A stretch of 64,000 bases of DNA from Streptomyces europaeiscabiei. GTDB taxonomy: Bacteria > Actinomycetota > Actinomycetes > Streptomycetales > Streptomycetaceae. The notes beneath the pieces were generated by a model. The model saw only the letters and a program-made list of their open reading frames with translations, did not search any database and was not told where the DNA came from. This document shows, piece after piece, positions 26,362-34,726 of this stretch. Made by a program: the position numbers and the translations under genes. Within the stretch, counting starts at the first letter, position 1; each line of letters starts with the position of its first letter. Location: the NCBI RefSeq assembly GCF_001550375.1, contig NZ_LRTR01000688.1, positions 49,059 through 113,058 of the forward strand, in the 5' to 3' direction.

Positions 26362-29196
26362 TCAGACGCGGGAGGCGAACAGTTCGGCCAGATGCTGGGC
26401 CGACACGTCGGCCAGGTCGTCGAGCTGGACGCGGCAGGACATACCGTCCGCCAGGAACACCGCGTCCGAGTGCGCTCGCACCGCCGGCAGAAGGTGCGTC
26501 TCGGCGACCGCAACGCTGACCTCGTAGTGCCCCTTCTCCACACCGAAGTTACCGGCCAGGCCGCAGCATCCCTGCACCTTGGTGACGGTCGCGCCGGCCC
26601 TTTCCAGCAGACGCCGGTCGGTGTCCCAGCCGATGACCGCGCTCTGATGGCAGTGAGGCTGCGCGACCACCTCCACACCGGTCAGGTCCGGCAGAGGCAG
26701 GTCGAGGCGCTCGACCAGCTCCGCGAAGCTCAGTACCCCCGCGGCCACCACGTCCACCTCCTGGGCGTCGCACAGCTCTCGCGCGTCGCTGCGCAGCGAC
26801 GCGAGGCAGGACGGCTCCAGCGCCATCACCGGGATCCCGCCGCGGATGTAGGGCGCGAGCGTCCGCACCGTCCGGCTCACGATGCTCCGCGCGTGGTCGA
26901 GCCGACCGGTCGTGATCCAGGTGAGGCCGCAGCAGGCGTCCTCCGGGATGACGCGGACCGCGAGGCCGTGCGACTCCAGGAACCGGATCGCCGCCAGGCC
27001 CGACTCCGGGAAGAAGTGGTCGGTGAAGGAGTCGGCCCAGATCCACACGTCGGCCGACGCGTCCGCGGTGCGGGACGCGTGCGTCGCCTTCCTGAGGGTG
27101 GGGGAGGCGAACTTCGGCACGGACCGCCGGTGGTCGATACCGGCGGCCCACTTGGCCAGGCCGGCGAACGGCTTGACGCGCAGGAGCAGGTTGGCCGCCG
27201 ACGCCAGGGGCGCGGTGAGCCGGGCCCACTTCGGGAGCTGTCCGAGGAACAGGTGCGACCGCGGTCGCCTCACCCCGGCGACGTCGTGCCGCTGGTGCAG
27301 CACCTCGGACTTGTACGTGGCCATGTCGACACCGCTGGGGCAGTCGCTCGCACAGCCTTTGCACGCGAGGCACAGGTCGAGTGCCTCCGTGACGGCAGGG
27401 TCCCGGAGACCACCGAGCAGCAGTCCACCGTCGAGCGCCTCCTGAAGCACCCGGGCGCGGCCGCGGGTCGAGTCCCGCTCGTTCCGCGTGGCGAGATAGG
27501 AGGGGCACATCACCCCGGCGGTCCTCGGCGCCACGCACGTCCCCACGCCGGTGCAGCGATGCACCGCGGCCCCGAGGTCTCCGGCGTCGTGCACCAGCCG
27601 CAGACCGGAACGCACCGGCGCCTGAGGACGCACCGGGCGCAGGTCGTCGGTGATCGGAACCGGGTCGGCGATGATGCCCGGGTTCAGGATGCCGTCGGGG
27701 TCACAGACCGCCTTGACCTGCTGGAACAGGGTGAGGGAAGCCTCGTCGTACATCAGTGGCAGCAGCTCGCCGCGGACCCGGCCGTCACCGTGCTCTCCGG
27801 ACAGCGTGCCGCGGTAGTCGCGCAGCCGTGTCGCGCAGGCCGTCATGAATTCGCGGAACACCCCGGCCGAAGCGGGGTCGCCGGGCTGGAAGGGGAAGTC
27901 GATGCGGCAGTGGATACAGCCGTCGCCGAAGTGCCCGTACGGAATGCCCTGAAGGCCGTGCGCTCGCAACAGTGCCTCGAAGTCACGCAGCCACGCACCA
28001 AGGTGATCCGGCGGTACGGCGGCGTCCTCCCATCCGCCGTACGCCGGCGTCGACAGCGACCTGCCCGCCAGCCCGGCGCCGTCCTCACGGATACGCCACA
28101 GCGCGGCCGCCTCGCGAGGGTCGTCGATCAGCCTGCTGTCCAGGGCGGCGCCGGCGGCGACGAGCCGCCGCACCGAATCCGGCGCGTCCTCGCCGGCCAC
28201 CTCCGCGAACAGCCAGCCACTTCCCCTCGGCAGGTCGGGAACAGGCGATCCCTTCTCGCGCACCAGATCGACGATGCGTGCGTCCATGCCCTCGCACGCG
28301 ATGAGCCGGCCCGGCACGGCGGCAAGCAGCGCCGGTACCGCATCGGCCGCGTCGGCCATCGTCGGGTATCCGAGCACCAGCATCCTGCGCTCGACCCGGT
28401 CGTCGACCAGACGGACGGTCGCCTCCAGGACCGTGGCCAGCGACCCTTCGCTGCCGACGAGGAACCGTTCGATGCGGCGCCGCTCGGGCAGCAGGTGTTC
28501 CAGGCCGTATCCGCTGACCTGGCGGCCGAAGCGGCCGAACTCGGTACGCAGATGGAGCAGATTCGCGTCCCCGACGGCCGCCAGGCGCCTGGCGGTGGTA
28601 CCGCCGGGCCGACCGCCTTGCTCAACGGCCAGCTCGCCGTTGCCGTACAGCACGCGCAGCGACTCGACGTTGTCCACCGTCCGCCCGTAGCCAAGGGCCC
28701 GCGACCCGCAGGCGTTGTTCCCGATCATCCCGCCGATCGTGCAGCGGCTGTGTGAGGACGGGTCCGGTCCGAAGCGCAGCCCGTGGGGCGCTGCCGCACG
28801 CTGCAGGTCCGCGTGCACCACGCCCGGTTCCACGCGGGCCGTACGTGCGACCGGGTCGATGTCGAGTACCCGGTCGAACCGACGGGTGTCGACGACGATG
28901 CCGCTGCCGACCGCGTTGCCGGCGATGCTGGTGCCCGCGCCCCGCATCGTGACCGGAACCCGCAGCTCACTCGCCACCTGGTGGGTCGCGATCACGTCCT
29001 CGGCGTTCCGTGCCCGCACGACGGTGGACGGGACGACGCGGTACAGGCTCGCGTCGGAAGAGTACAGAGCCCGTGTCAGCGGCGAGTCGTCGAACTCGAC
29101 GCCCACCGCGCGAAGAGCGGCGGCGAGATCCTCACTGGGTGCCGTCGACGAGTCTTTCGTGGGTTCTCCTGTCCCGGACTGCGCTTGAGTGGGCAT
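26362..29196 (-). CDS. Fused FAD-linked oxidase / Fe-S oxidoreductase (D-lactate or D-2-hydroxyacid dehydrogenase type)
   Basis: 944 residues. The N-terminal FAD-binding (PCMH) domain has PVTMRGAGTSIAGNAVGSG and HSRCTIGGMIGNNACGSRALGYGRTVDNV. A FAD-oxidase C-domain follows, including HFGDGCIHCRIDFPF and LSGEHGDGRVRGELLP. A ferredoxin-like region has a Cys-rich MCPSY motif and CLACKGCASDCPSGVD (CxxCxxCxxxCP). The C-terminus has two CCG-type motifs, DACCGLTW and QGCCGLAGNFG, typical of LutA/GlpC-like proteins. It probably oxidises D-lactate or a related hydroxyacid and feeds the quinone pool. ATG 29196 is used without a visible ribosome site, possibly leaderless. Confidence 0.92.
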   Translation of the reverse strand: MPTQAQSGTGEPTKDSSTAPSEDLAAALRAVGVEFDDSPLTRALYSSDASLYRVVPSTVVRARNAEDVIATHQVASELRVPVTMRGAGTSIAGNAVGSGIVVDTRRFDRVLDIDPVARTARVEPGVVHADLQRAAAPHGLRFGPDPSSHSRCTIGGMIGNNACGSRALGYGRTVDNVESLRVLYGNGELAVEQGGRPGGTTARRLAAVGDANLLHLRTEFGRFGRQVSGYGLEHLLPERRRIERFLVGSEGSLATVLEATVRLVDDRVERRMLVLGYPTMADAADAVPALLAAVPGRLIACEGMDARIVDLVREKGSPVPDLPRGSGWLFAEVAGEDAPDSVRRLVAAGAALDSRLIDDPREAAALWRIREDGAGLAGRSLSTPAYGGWEDAAVPPDHLGAWLRDFEALLRAHGLQGIPYGHFGDGCIHCRIDFPFQPGDPASAGVFREFMTACATRLRDYRGTLSGEHGDGRVRGELLPLMYDEASLTLFQQVKAVCDPDGILNPGIIADPVPITDDLRPVRPQAPVRSGLRLVHDAGDLGAAVHRCTGVGTCVAPRTAGVMCPSYLATRNERDSTRGRARVLQEALDGGLLLGGLRDPAVTEALDLCLACKGCASDCPSGVDMATYKSEVLHQRHDVAGVRRPRSHLFLGQLPKWARLTAPLASAANLLLRVKPFAGLAKWAAGIDHRRSVPKFASPTLRKATHASRTADASADVWIWADSFTDHFFPESGLAAIRFLESHGLAVRVIPEDACCGLTWITTGRLDHARSIVSRTVRTLAPYIRGGIPVMALEPSCLASLRSDARELCDAQEVDVVAAGVLSFAELVERLDLPLPDLTGVEVVAQPHCHQSAVIGWDTDRRLLERAGATVTKVQGCCGLAGNFGVEKGHYEVSVAVAETHLLPAVRAHSDAVFLADGMSCRVQLDDLADVSAQHLAELFASRV

Positions 29197-29498
29197 GGTC
29201 AAGGCTAACCACGCAAGGCAGTTCTGCGGCGTCGCGACTCACGTCGGCGAGGAGGAGTGGCCAAGGTGCGCCGGCCCCGGCAGCCGCACTCCCGGCACCG
29301 GCCTCGTTGTCCACTGCGGGCACCCGCTGCCCGATCCGGACCGGCCCTGCAGGGAACCCGGTGAGGCGACCGTGTACCGGGACTGCGGCGCGTGGACGGC
29401 GACGCCCTCGACACGGCGATCGGCGGCCGGCTGACCGTCGGTACGGACGCCCACGAGGTGTCCGGCCGGTCCACGTCGGCCACAGAACCCTCCGGGGG
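29197..29498. other. Intergenic interval
   Basis: About 300 bp between the dehydrogenase start and the ArsR stop, both minus. No gene is evident; it presumably carries the dehydrogenase promoter. Confidence 0.45.
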
Positions 29499-29870
29499 TC
29501 AGGGGCGTGGTTCGGCTCCGCCGGGGGTCAGCGCCGGCTGCATCTCCGCCTGCTGGAGTTCGGCGAGCAGCTCGCTCTGGCCGGCGAGCAGTTCGGTCAG
29601 GATCCGGCGGGCGGCGCGTAGCAGTTCGGCCACGTCACCACCGGCGAGCGCGTAGCTGACGGTGGAGCCCTCCCGGATGGAGACCACGATCCCCGACCGG
29701 CGCAGCACGCCCAACTGTTGGGAGAGGCTGGACGGTTCGATCTCGATCTCGCTGAGCAGGTCGCGTACGGCGAGAGGGCCGCCCTGCAGCAGTTCGAGGA
29801 CCCGGATCCGTACCGGGTGCCCGAGCATGCGGAAGAACTCGGCCTTGGCCTGGTAGAGGGGGACCTGCAT
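29499..29870 (-). CDS. ArsR-family transcriptional regulator
   Basis: 123 residues with a winged helix-turn-helix: FFRMLGHPVRIRVLELL, LLSEIEIEPSSLSQQLGVLRRSGIV, then the beta-hairpin REGSTVSYAL. No Cys metal site is present, so it is not a classical arsenic sensor. ATG 29870. It lies upstream of and on the same strand as the Fe-S dehydrogenase, and could regulate it. Confidence 0.88.
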   Translation of the reverse strand: MQVPLYQAKAEFFRMLGHPVRIRVLELLQGGPLAVRDLLSEIEIEPSSLSQQLGVLRRSGIVVSIREGSTVSYALAGGDVAELLRAARRILTELLAGQSELLAELQQAEMQPALTPGGAEPRP

Positions 29871-30064
29871 GAGAATCGCTCACTCCCTGGCGCGTGACGG
29901 CTCTTTCTGGGCACGGCGGCCCTGTGTGCCACCGCAGGCGGTAGGTGCGGACTCATCCTCGTGGATCCGGCCTCGCACACCCATGGGATTGACCTGATCT
30001 GGATATGTCCAGTTGCAGAAATCTTCAACTCATGGGCGTGCGAAGCCGTGAACCGCAGCGCTTT

Positions 30065-30439
30065 CTATACCTCGAGTTCACCCTCGATGCGCTTGAGTTG
30101 GTGACGGGCCATCGCCAGGTTCGATTTTGCCCGGTCGAGCACGAGGTAGAGGAACAGCCCATTGCCGCCACGGCCCTTGAGCGGCTGGATGATGTGGTAC
30201 TGGCTGCCGAGTGTGATCAGCACGTCCTCGATCGCCCCCTTGAGTCCGAGGTGTTCCATGGTGCGGGTCTTGGCACGGATCACGTCCGTGTTGCCCGCCG
30301 CCGCGACAGTCAGGTCGAGGTCCTTGCCTCCCCCCAACGTGCCCAGCGCCATGCCGCTGGTGTAGTCGACCAGCGCAGCCCCTAGCGCGCCCTCGACCGA
30401 CGTCATGATCTCCTTCAGGGAAATCTCCACATTGCCCAT
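30065..30439 (-). CDS. Roadblock/LC7-like protein
   Basis: 124 residues. Residues 10-100 show the pattern of a roadblock/longin-type domain: SVEGALGAALVDYTSGMALG, LDLTVAAAGNTDVIRAKTRTM, IEDVLITLGSQYHIIQPLKG, GLFLYLVLDR. In Streptomyces such proteins regulate small Ras-like GTPases (the conservon systems), but no GTPase gene is adjacent here. Start ATG 30439. Confidence 0.72.
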   Translation of the reverse strand: MGNVEISLKEIMTSVEGALGAALVDYTSGMALGTLGGGKDLDLTVAAAGNTDVIRAKTRTMEHLGLKGAIEDVLITLGSQYHIIQPLKGRGGNGLFLYLVLDRAKSNLAMARHQLKRIEGELEV

Positions 30440-30692
30440 AACAGCATCTCCTCCGGGTCACTGCGCGGCTCGGGCGCTGCCCTCGCCGCCGGTGCGAGGA
30501 CCCTACGAAGTACCCATGGCCGGAACGCCTGTTGTTTCGGTACTGAACGGGGGAGCCTCGAAATGGCGCTCCGATGCATTGCTTGTGACCGCTCATGTGC
30601 AGCAAATAGCCATAGGTGCCACTGTCCGCGAGAGGGCAAGACCAGAGTCGATCTCCCTGGCGCGCAACGACACCGACACCCTCCCCGAACAC

Positions 30693-30736
30693 GACGTCGG
30701 CCTTCACGACCACAACGGGTCATGAAGGCCGACGTC
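30693..30736 (-). terminator. Hairpin downstream of a gene remnant
   Basis: 14-bp perfect stem (GACGTCGGCCTTCA and its complement) with a 16-nt loop, 31 bp after the minus-strand stop at 30767. Confidence 0.6.
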
Positions 30737-30766
30737 ACGTGCGCCGCCGGGACGGTGTCCGCCGGT

Positions 30767-30880
30767 TCAGCCGGTGGCCGCGACCGCGTCCCACAGCGCG
30801 CAGTGGAGGGCGGCGGTGAAGTCACCGGCCGGGCGCGGGCCGCCGGCCGACCCACTCGCCGGGAGAGCGGCTGGTCCCGG
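30767..30880 (-). pseudogene. C-terminal remnant of an unidentified gene
   Basis: A minus-strand frame ending at TGA 30767-30769 reads ...GDFTAALHCALWDAVAATG. This looks like a real protein end and is followed by a terminator hairpin. No start or upstream continuation is present. Just upstream, about 30885-31015, another frame reads DDARIRDITQALPPRWAGRLLKAH, also protein-like. Both abut the IS256 remnant, suggesting genes broken by transposition or deletion. Confidence 0.35.
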
Positions 30881-31024
30881 GTGTTACCGACGGACACCGC
30901 CGACGGCGCCGGCTCTGCCGAGCCCCTTGTTCGAGGCACCGTCGTGGGCCTTGAGGAGGCGGCCCGCCCAGCGCGGCGGCAGGGCTTGGGTGATGTCCCG
31001 GATCCGGGCGTCGTCGGTCGCGCC

Positions 31025-31380
31025 TCACGCGGCGTTCAGCGCGTCGAGGAGGGAAGGGACTTGGCGGGCACATGGCCAGGACGGAGAAGGGGAAGTGCCC
31101 GCGGGCCTTGGCTGCCCGCGGGATCCTGGCGTTGACGGACTCGATCGCGTTCGTCGTGAAGACGATGCCGCGGAGCTCGGTGTCGAAACGGAGAAACGGC
31201 GTGAACTCACCCCGCGTGTTCTCCCAGAGCCGCATGATCGCCGGGTACTTCCTGCCCCAGGCATCGGCGAACTCGACGAACCGGTCGAGTGCGGCCTCCT
31301 CGGTCGCGGTGCAGACGGGCTTGTGGACACGCGCGATCTTGTCCCCGTCCTGACGGACGACACAGCGGAGGAAAACCCGC
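31025..31380 (-). pseudogene. IS256-family transposase C-terminal remnant
   Basis: Across two minus-strand frames the pieces RVHKPVCTATEEAALDRF, YPAIMRLWENTRGEF, PFLRFDTELRGIV and FTTNAIESVNARIPRAAKARGHFP match the C-terminal third of IS256 (Mutator-type) transposases. The conserved TTNAIESVNARIRRA segment contains the last acidic catalytic residue. The N-terminal two thirds and inverted repeats are absent, so it is non-functional. Confidence 0.85.
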
Positions 31381-31387
31381 AGCAGAT

Positions 31388-31417
31388 GGGCCCGTCCACC
31401 ATGAGGTGGACGGGCCC
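31388..31417 (-). terminator. Hairpin terminator after the 31475 membrane-protein gene
   Basis: Perfect 13-bp stem GGGCCCGTCCACC / GGTGGACGGGCCC with an ATGA loop, 57 bp beyond the stop codon of the minus-strand gene at 31475. Confidence 0.8.
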
Positions 31418-31474
31418 CTTCGCGCGCTGCGCATGCTCAAGCGCGGGTTGCGTACTCACGCGACACCCGCGTTG

Positions 31475-32041
31475 TTACCGGGCGGCCTTTCTCGCACCGG
31501 AGAACGCGGTGAACGCACCGATGGCGAGAAACAGGAAGGTCATGGCGTCGGCCGTCTCGCTCCAGTACTCGGTCAGCGCATCGAAGTCCTCGATGAACAG
31601 CGTGGTCGCGGAGACGCCGACCTCGTCGGCGCTCATCATCGCGATTCCGATGAGCTGGCCGAGGTAGACCGCGCCGAGTGACAGCAGGGCGCTGACCACG
31701 GGCAGGACCGGGTTGGTGCCACCGATCCTGCCCGCCGCGAAGCCGATGAGGAAGCCGACGCCGACGGCCGCGTAGCCGATCTCGTACTCGGTCGCGCCGA
31801 CGATCCCGCCGTAGACACCAGCGGTGACCAGAGCCACGACGACGGCGACGACCAGGCCCAGGGCGAGGTTGTTGCGGGCCGGCGCGGCCGCGGGTGCGAA
31901 CGGGGCCGGGGGCGGCAGGGCGGCACCGGGCTGCTGGGCGTAGGGGTTGCCGTCAGTGGGCTGCTGGGCGTAAGGGTTGCCGGCGGCGGGCTGCTGGGCG
32001 AACGGGTTGCCGTCGGACGGCGGCGGAGCTGACTGGGTCAT
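31475..32041 (-). CDS. Membrane protein with Pro/Gln-rich N-terminal repeats
   Basis: 188 residues. The cytoplasmic N-terminus has three repeats of GNPxAQQP (GNPFAQQP, GNPYAQQP twice), followed by a Pro/Ala linker and four hydrophobic helices (NLALGLVVAVVVALVTAGVYGG onward). An IEDFDALTEYWSE amphipathic loop precedes the last helix. Such PxxYAQQP-tailed membrane proteins are common in Streptomyces and have no assigned function. ATG 32041 follows GGGGGGATCC; longer in-frame starts lack a ribosome site. Confidence 0.78.
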   Translation of the reverse strand: MTQSAPPPSDGNPFAQQPAAGNPYAQQPTDGNPYAQQPGAALPPPAPFAPAAAPARNNLALGLVVAVVVALVTAGVYGGIVGATEYEIGYAAVGVGFLIGFAAGRIGGTNPVLPVVSALLSLGAVYLGQLIGIAMMSADEVGVSATTLFIEDFDALTEYWSETADAMTFLFLAIGAFTAFSGARKAAR

Positions 32042-32399
32042 GACAGGATCCCCCCACGGGACTGATGCGACGAGTGGCGTGATGTGTGCGCACAAGTGTG
32101 CGACAAGACGCCGAAGACTAGCAGGCACGGTGAGCCTCTTCACCAGGGATTCCGCGGGGGATTTCGGGTGGGAATCGGCAGGCGAATCCACGCCGGAGGT
32201 TGCGGGAATCCGTATCACTCCCGATGAGACTGGCGACGCCCCGGTCTTCCCCCAGGCCATGTCCCGCTTACGGGCCCCCGGCGGGCCGGCCACCCCGGCG
32301 ACCACGCCGGACATGTACCAGGCGATTCGACTCCACCGCACCGCGCGTACAGAGCGACCGTGTCAGCGGCGGCGGCGACCGGCACGGTCGACACGGCGT
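32042..32399. other. Intergenic interval
   Basis: About 360 bp upstream of the membrane-protein gene. No gene recognised; presumably holds its promoter. Confidence 0.45.
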
Positions 32400-32519
32400 T
32401 CAGATGGCGCAGAACTCGTTGCCCCCCGGGTCCTGCATAGGCACGGCGTAGTGCTCCGAGTCTGACTCATCCGTGATCCACGAAACGGTCGGGTCGGCCT
32501 TCGTGAGCCGTTCGACCGT
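32400..32519 (-). pseudogene. VOC/glyoxalase-like C-terminal fragment
   Basis: The minus-strand frame reads ATVERLTKADPTVSWITDES then HYAVPMQDPGGNEFCAI and stops. The ending xDPxGNEFC is the classic last strand of VOC (glyoxalase/bleomycin-resistance-like) proteins. An in-frame stop lies immediately upstream, so only about 40 codons remain. No gene is visible in the 330 bp between this fragment and the lyase start at 32848. Confidence 0.7.
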
Positions 32520-32847
32520 GGCGGCTCAGCGGGGACCCGCACGCACGCCTCCGCATATGGCAGGGCCACTCGACGAATGTTCTCGTGCTCCTCCGCCTTG
32601 TCCTGGCCCGGCATCCCCATAGCCCGGCGTCACGGCGAACTGGCCGACTGGGAAAGGCCCGCAGTTCAGCGCATGGATTTCCTCGACTTACTCGCGCCCT
32701 CATACATATCGCCATGGCTTCGGTGTCACCGTCCGCAGGGTCTGGTCGAACAACCCGAGTCCCACGCAGCCTGATCAACCTCGACCGAACAGCAGGAATT
32801 GACAAGCGCTCGATGGAGCGACGCCGGCGGCACTACGCTGGTGTGTC

Positions 32848-33828
32848 GTGCACGAGACGCGCCTCGACCTAGCTCGGATCCGGGCGGCCCGCCGGGTAAT
32901 CGACCCTGTTTTCCTCGCCACTCCGCTGTATCGCTGCGAGGCGCTGGAGCCCGACCTCGGGTGCACGGTGAGCATCAAGCTCGAAACGGCGAACCCGGTC
33001 CGCAGCTTCAAGGCCCGCGGCACCGAGGTCGTCGCGAGCCTGCTCGCCGGCGATGCCCCGCGAGCCGTGGTGTGCGCCAGCGCGGGCAACCTCGGCCAGG
33101 CCCTCGCCTGGTCCGGTCGCGGCCGGGGGCTCGACGTCACCGTCGTGGCATCCCGCTTTGCGACTCGGGCCAAGCTCGATCGCATCCGCGCTTTGGACGC
33201 CAGGCTGGAACTGGTGGACGGCGACCACGAGATGGCTCGCGAGCGGGCGGCGGCCATCGCACGGTACGACGGCATCCGGCTGGTCGAAGACAGCCTGGAC
33301 ATCGAGACCTGCGAGGGCGCGGCGACCATCGGCCTGGAACTGGTGGACAGCGCGCCGTCGTTCGACACCGTCCTGATTGCTCTCGGCGGCGGGGCGCTGG
33401 CCACCGGCGTGGGTCATGTGGTGAAGGCATCGGCACCCGAGGTCGAGGTGATCTGCGTCCAGCCGCTGGGTGCACCGGCGATGACACACTCGTGGCGCAG
33501 GCGGCGTGTCGTCACCACTGATTCGACCGACACCATCGCTGACGGCGTCGCCGGCCGGTGTCCCATCCCGGCCGTCCTGGACGACCTCCTCCTGGTCGCT
33601 GACGACGCCGTCCTGGTCCAGGAGGCGTCGATCATCGCCGGTATGCGGATGCTCCTCGACCATGCCGGCCTCGTCGTGGAACCGTCGGCCGCGCTCGGCA
33701 TCGCGGCGATCCTCGAGGACCGTGACCGCTTCGCCGGCCGACATGTCGTCACCATCGTGTGCGGCAGCAACGTGGACGTGGACGCCTACCACCGCTGGGT
33801 CGGCGCGGCTCCCATCCCCAGGCCTTGA
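32848..33828 (+). CDS. PLP-dependent threonine/serine dehydratase-like enzyme
   Basis: 326 residues of fold-type II PLP enzyme. The Schiff-base Lys is in SFKARG, the Asn-containing ASAGNLGQALA loop binds the substrate carboxylate, and the phosphate-binding loop is ALGGGALATG. The C-terminal CGSNVD matches the Ser/Cys contact to the pyridine nitrogen. It lacks the ACT regulatory domain of biosynthetic IlvA, so it resembles catabolic threonine ammonia-lyases or serine racemase-like proteins. GTG 32848 lies 8 nt after TACGCT (32834-32839), a possible -10, so it may be leaderless. Confidence 0.88.
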   Translation: MHETRLDLARIRAARRVIDPVFLATPLYRCEALEPDLGCTVSIKLETANPVRSFKARGTEVVASLLAGDAPRAVVCASAGNLGQALAWSGRGRGLDVTVVASRFATRAKLDRIRALDARLELVDGDHEMARERAAAIARYDGIRLVEDSLDIETCEGAATIGLELVDSAPSFDTVLIALGGGALATGVGHVVKASAPEVEVICVQPLGAPAMTHSWRRRRVVTTDSTDTIADGVAGRCPIPAVLDDLLLVADDAVLVQEASIIAGMRMLLDHAGLVVEPSAALGIAAILEDRDRFAGRHVVTIVCGSNVDVDAYHRWVGAAPIPRP

Positions 33829-33929
33829 CAACTGCTCCCGTGTCAAAGGTGAAAGGTGAGTTGCGCCCCGGGCACCGTCGTGGGCCGCATCGAAGGAGTC
33901 GGGGGGTGACGACGACCTTCTCGGAGTGC

Positions 33930-34562
33930 TCATCCAGGCATGGATTCGCCTCGCTGAAGGCAGCGTCCGGACCGGTCCGCGGTCCGGGCGGCGTCGCAGG
34001 CTATGTCGCAGCCGGAGTTGCCCGCGCCCACGACCAGGACCCGCTTGCCGCGCAGTTCCTCCGCGCTGCGATAGCCGACGGTGTGCCGGACATCCCCACT
34101 GAACTCCCCCGGCAGTTCGGGGATGTTGGGGTGCCACTGCGAGCCCGTACGGACGACGACCTGCCCGTGCACGCTCTCCCGCCCGTCGGCCCGGGTGACC
34201 GTCCAGGTGCCGTCCGTGTTCTTCTCCACGTTCTCGACCTCGACGCCGAACTCGATGCGGTCCGTCCGCTTGTAGGCGTCGGCGAAGGACCGCAGGTACG
34301 ACAGGATCTGCCGGTGGGGCGGGTAGTCCGCGAAGTGGTCGGGCATCGGGAAGCCGCCGAAGCCGGACAGGGTCCTGCTGGAAATGAAGTGGGCCGACTC
34401 GTACATCGGACCACCGGGATTCTCGATGTCCCAGATACCGCCGGGACCGGTGTTCCGCTCAAGATGCGTGTACGGCAGATTCCGCTCCGCCAGGGCCCTG
34501 GCGACCGCCAGCCCGGCAGGTCCCGCTCCGATCACGCACGTATCGAACTGGCTTTCCTTCAC
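33930..34562 (-). pseudogene. Truncated flavin-containing monooxygenase
   Basis: The N-terminal 195 residues are intact: FAD-binding GAGPAGLAVARALAERNLP, then GGIWDIENPGGPMYESAHFISS, and the NADPH-binding GAGNSGCDIACDAA. The sequence then diverges after about residue 195 into DRSGRCLQRGESMPG and stops, whereas the family is normally about 430 residues. The missing C-terminal half contains substrate-site elements, so it is probably inactive. ATG 34562 has a good context. Its broken end abuts the lyase gene, consistent with a deletion. Confidence 0.8.
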
Positions 34563-34726
34563 AGGGCGCCTCCTCGTTCATCCCGTTCCACGGGCGTGGG
34601 AGGAAACGTATTCACCCGCCGTCCGGCGGGAACTGACCTGCGCGGCCACGGACCGGACCTCAGCGGCCGCGACCGTGGCGGTCAGAGCCCGGGTCGAGGA
34701 GAGCGGTGGGCGTCGCCGGGTGTGCG

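Noticed and set aside
26392..28755. A long plus-strand open frame opposite the FAD/Fe-S dehydrogenase
   Set aside because: No recognisable protein features; the minus-strand reading carries complete FAD and Fe-S motifs.
30885..31015. Helical fragment DDARIRDITQALPPRWAGRLLKAH as a replication-protein remnant
   Set aside because: It looks protein-like but is too short to assign; I could not connect it to a family with confidence.
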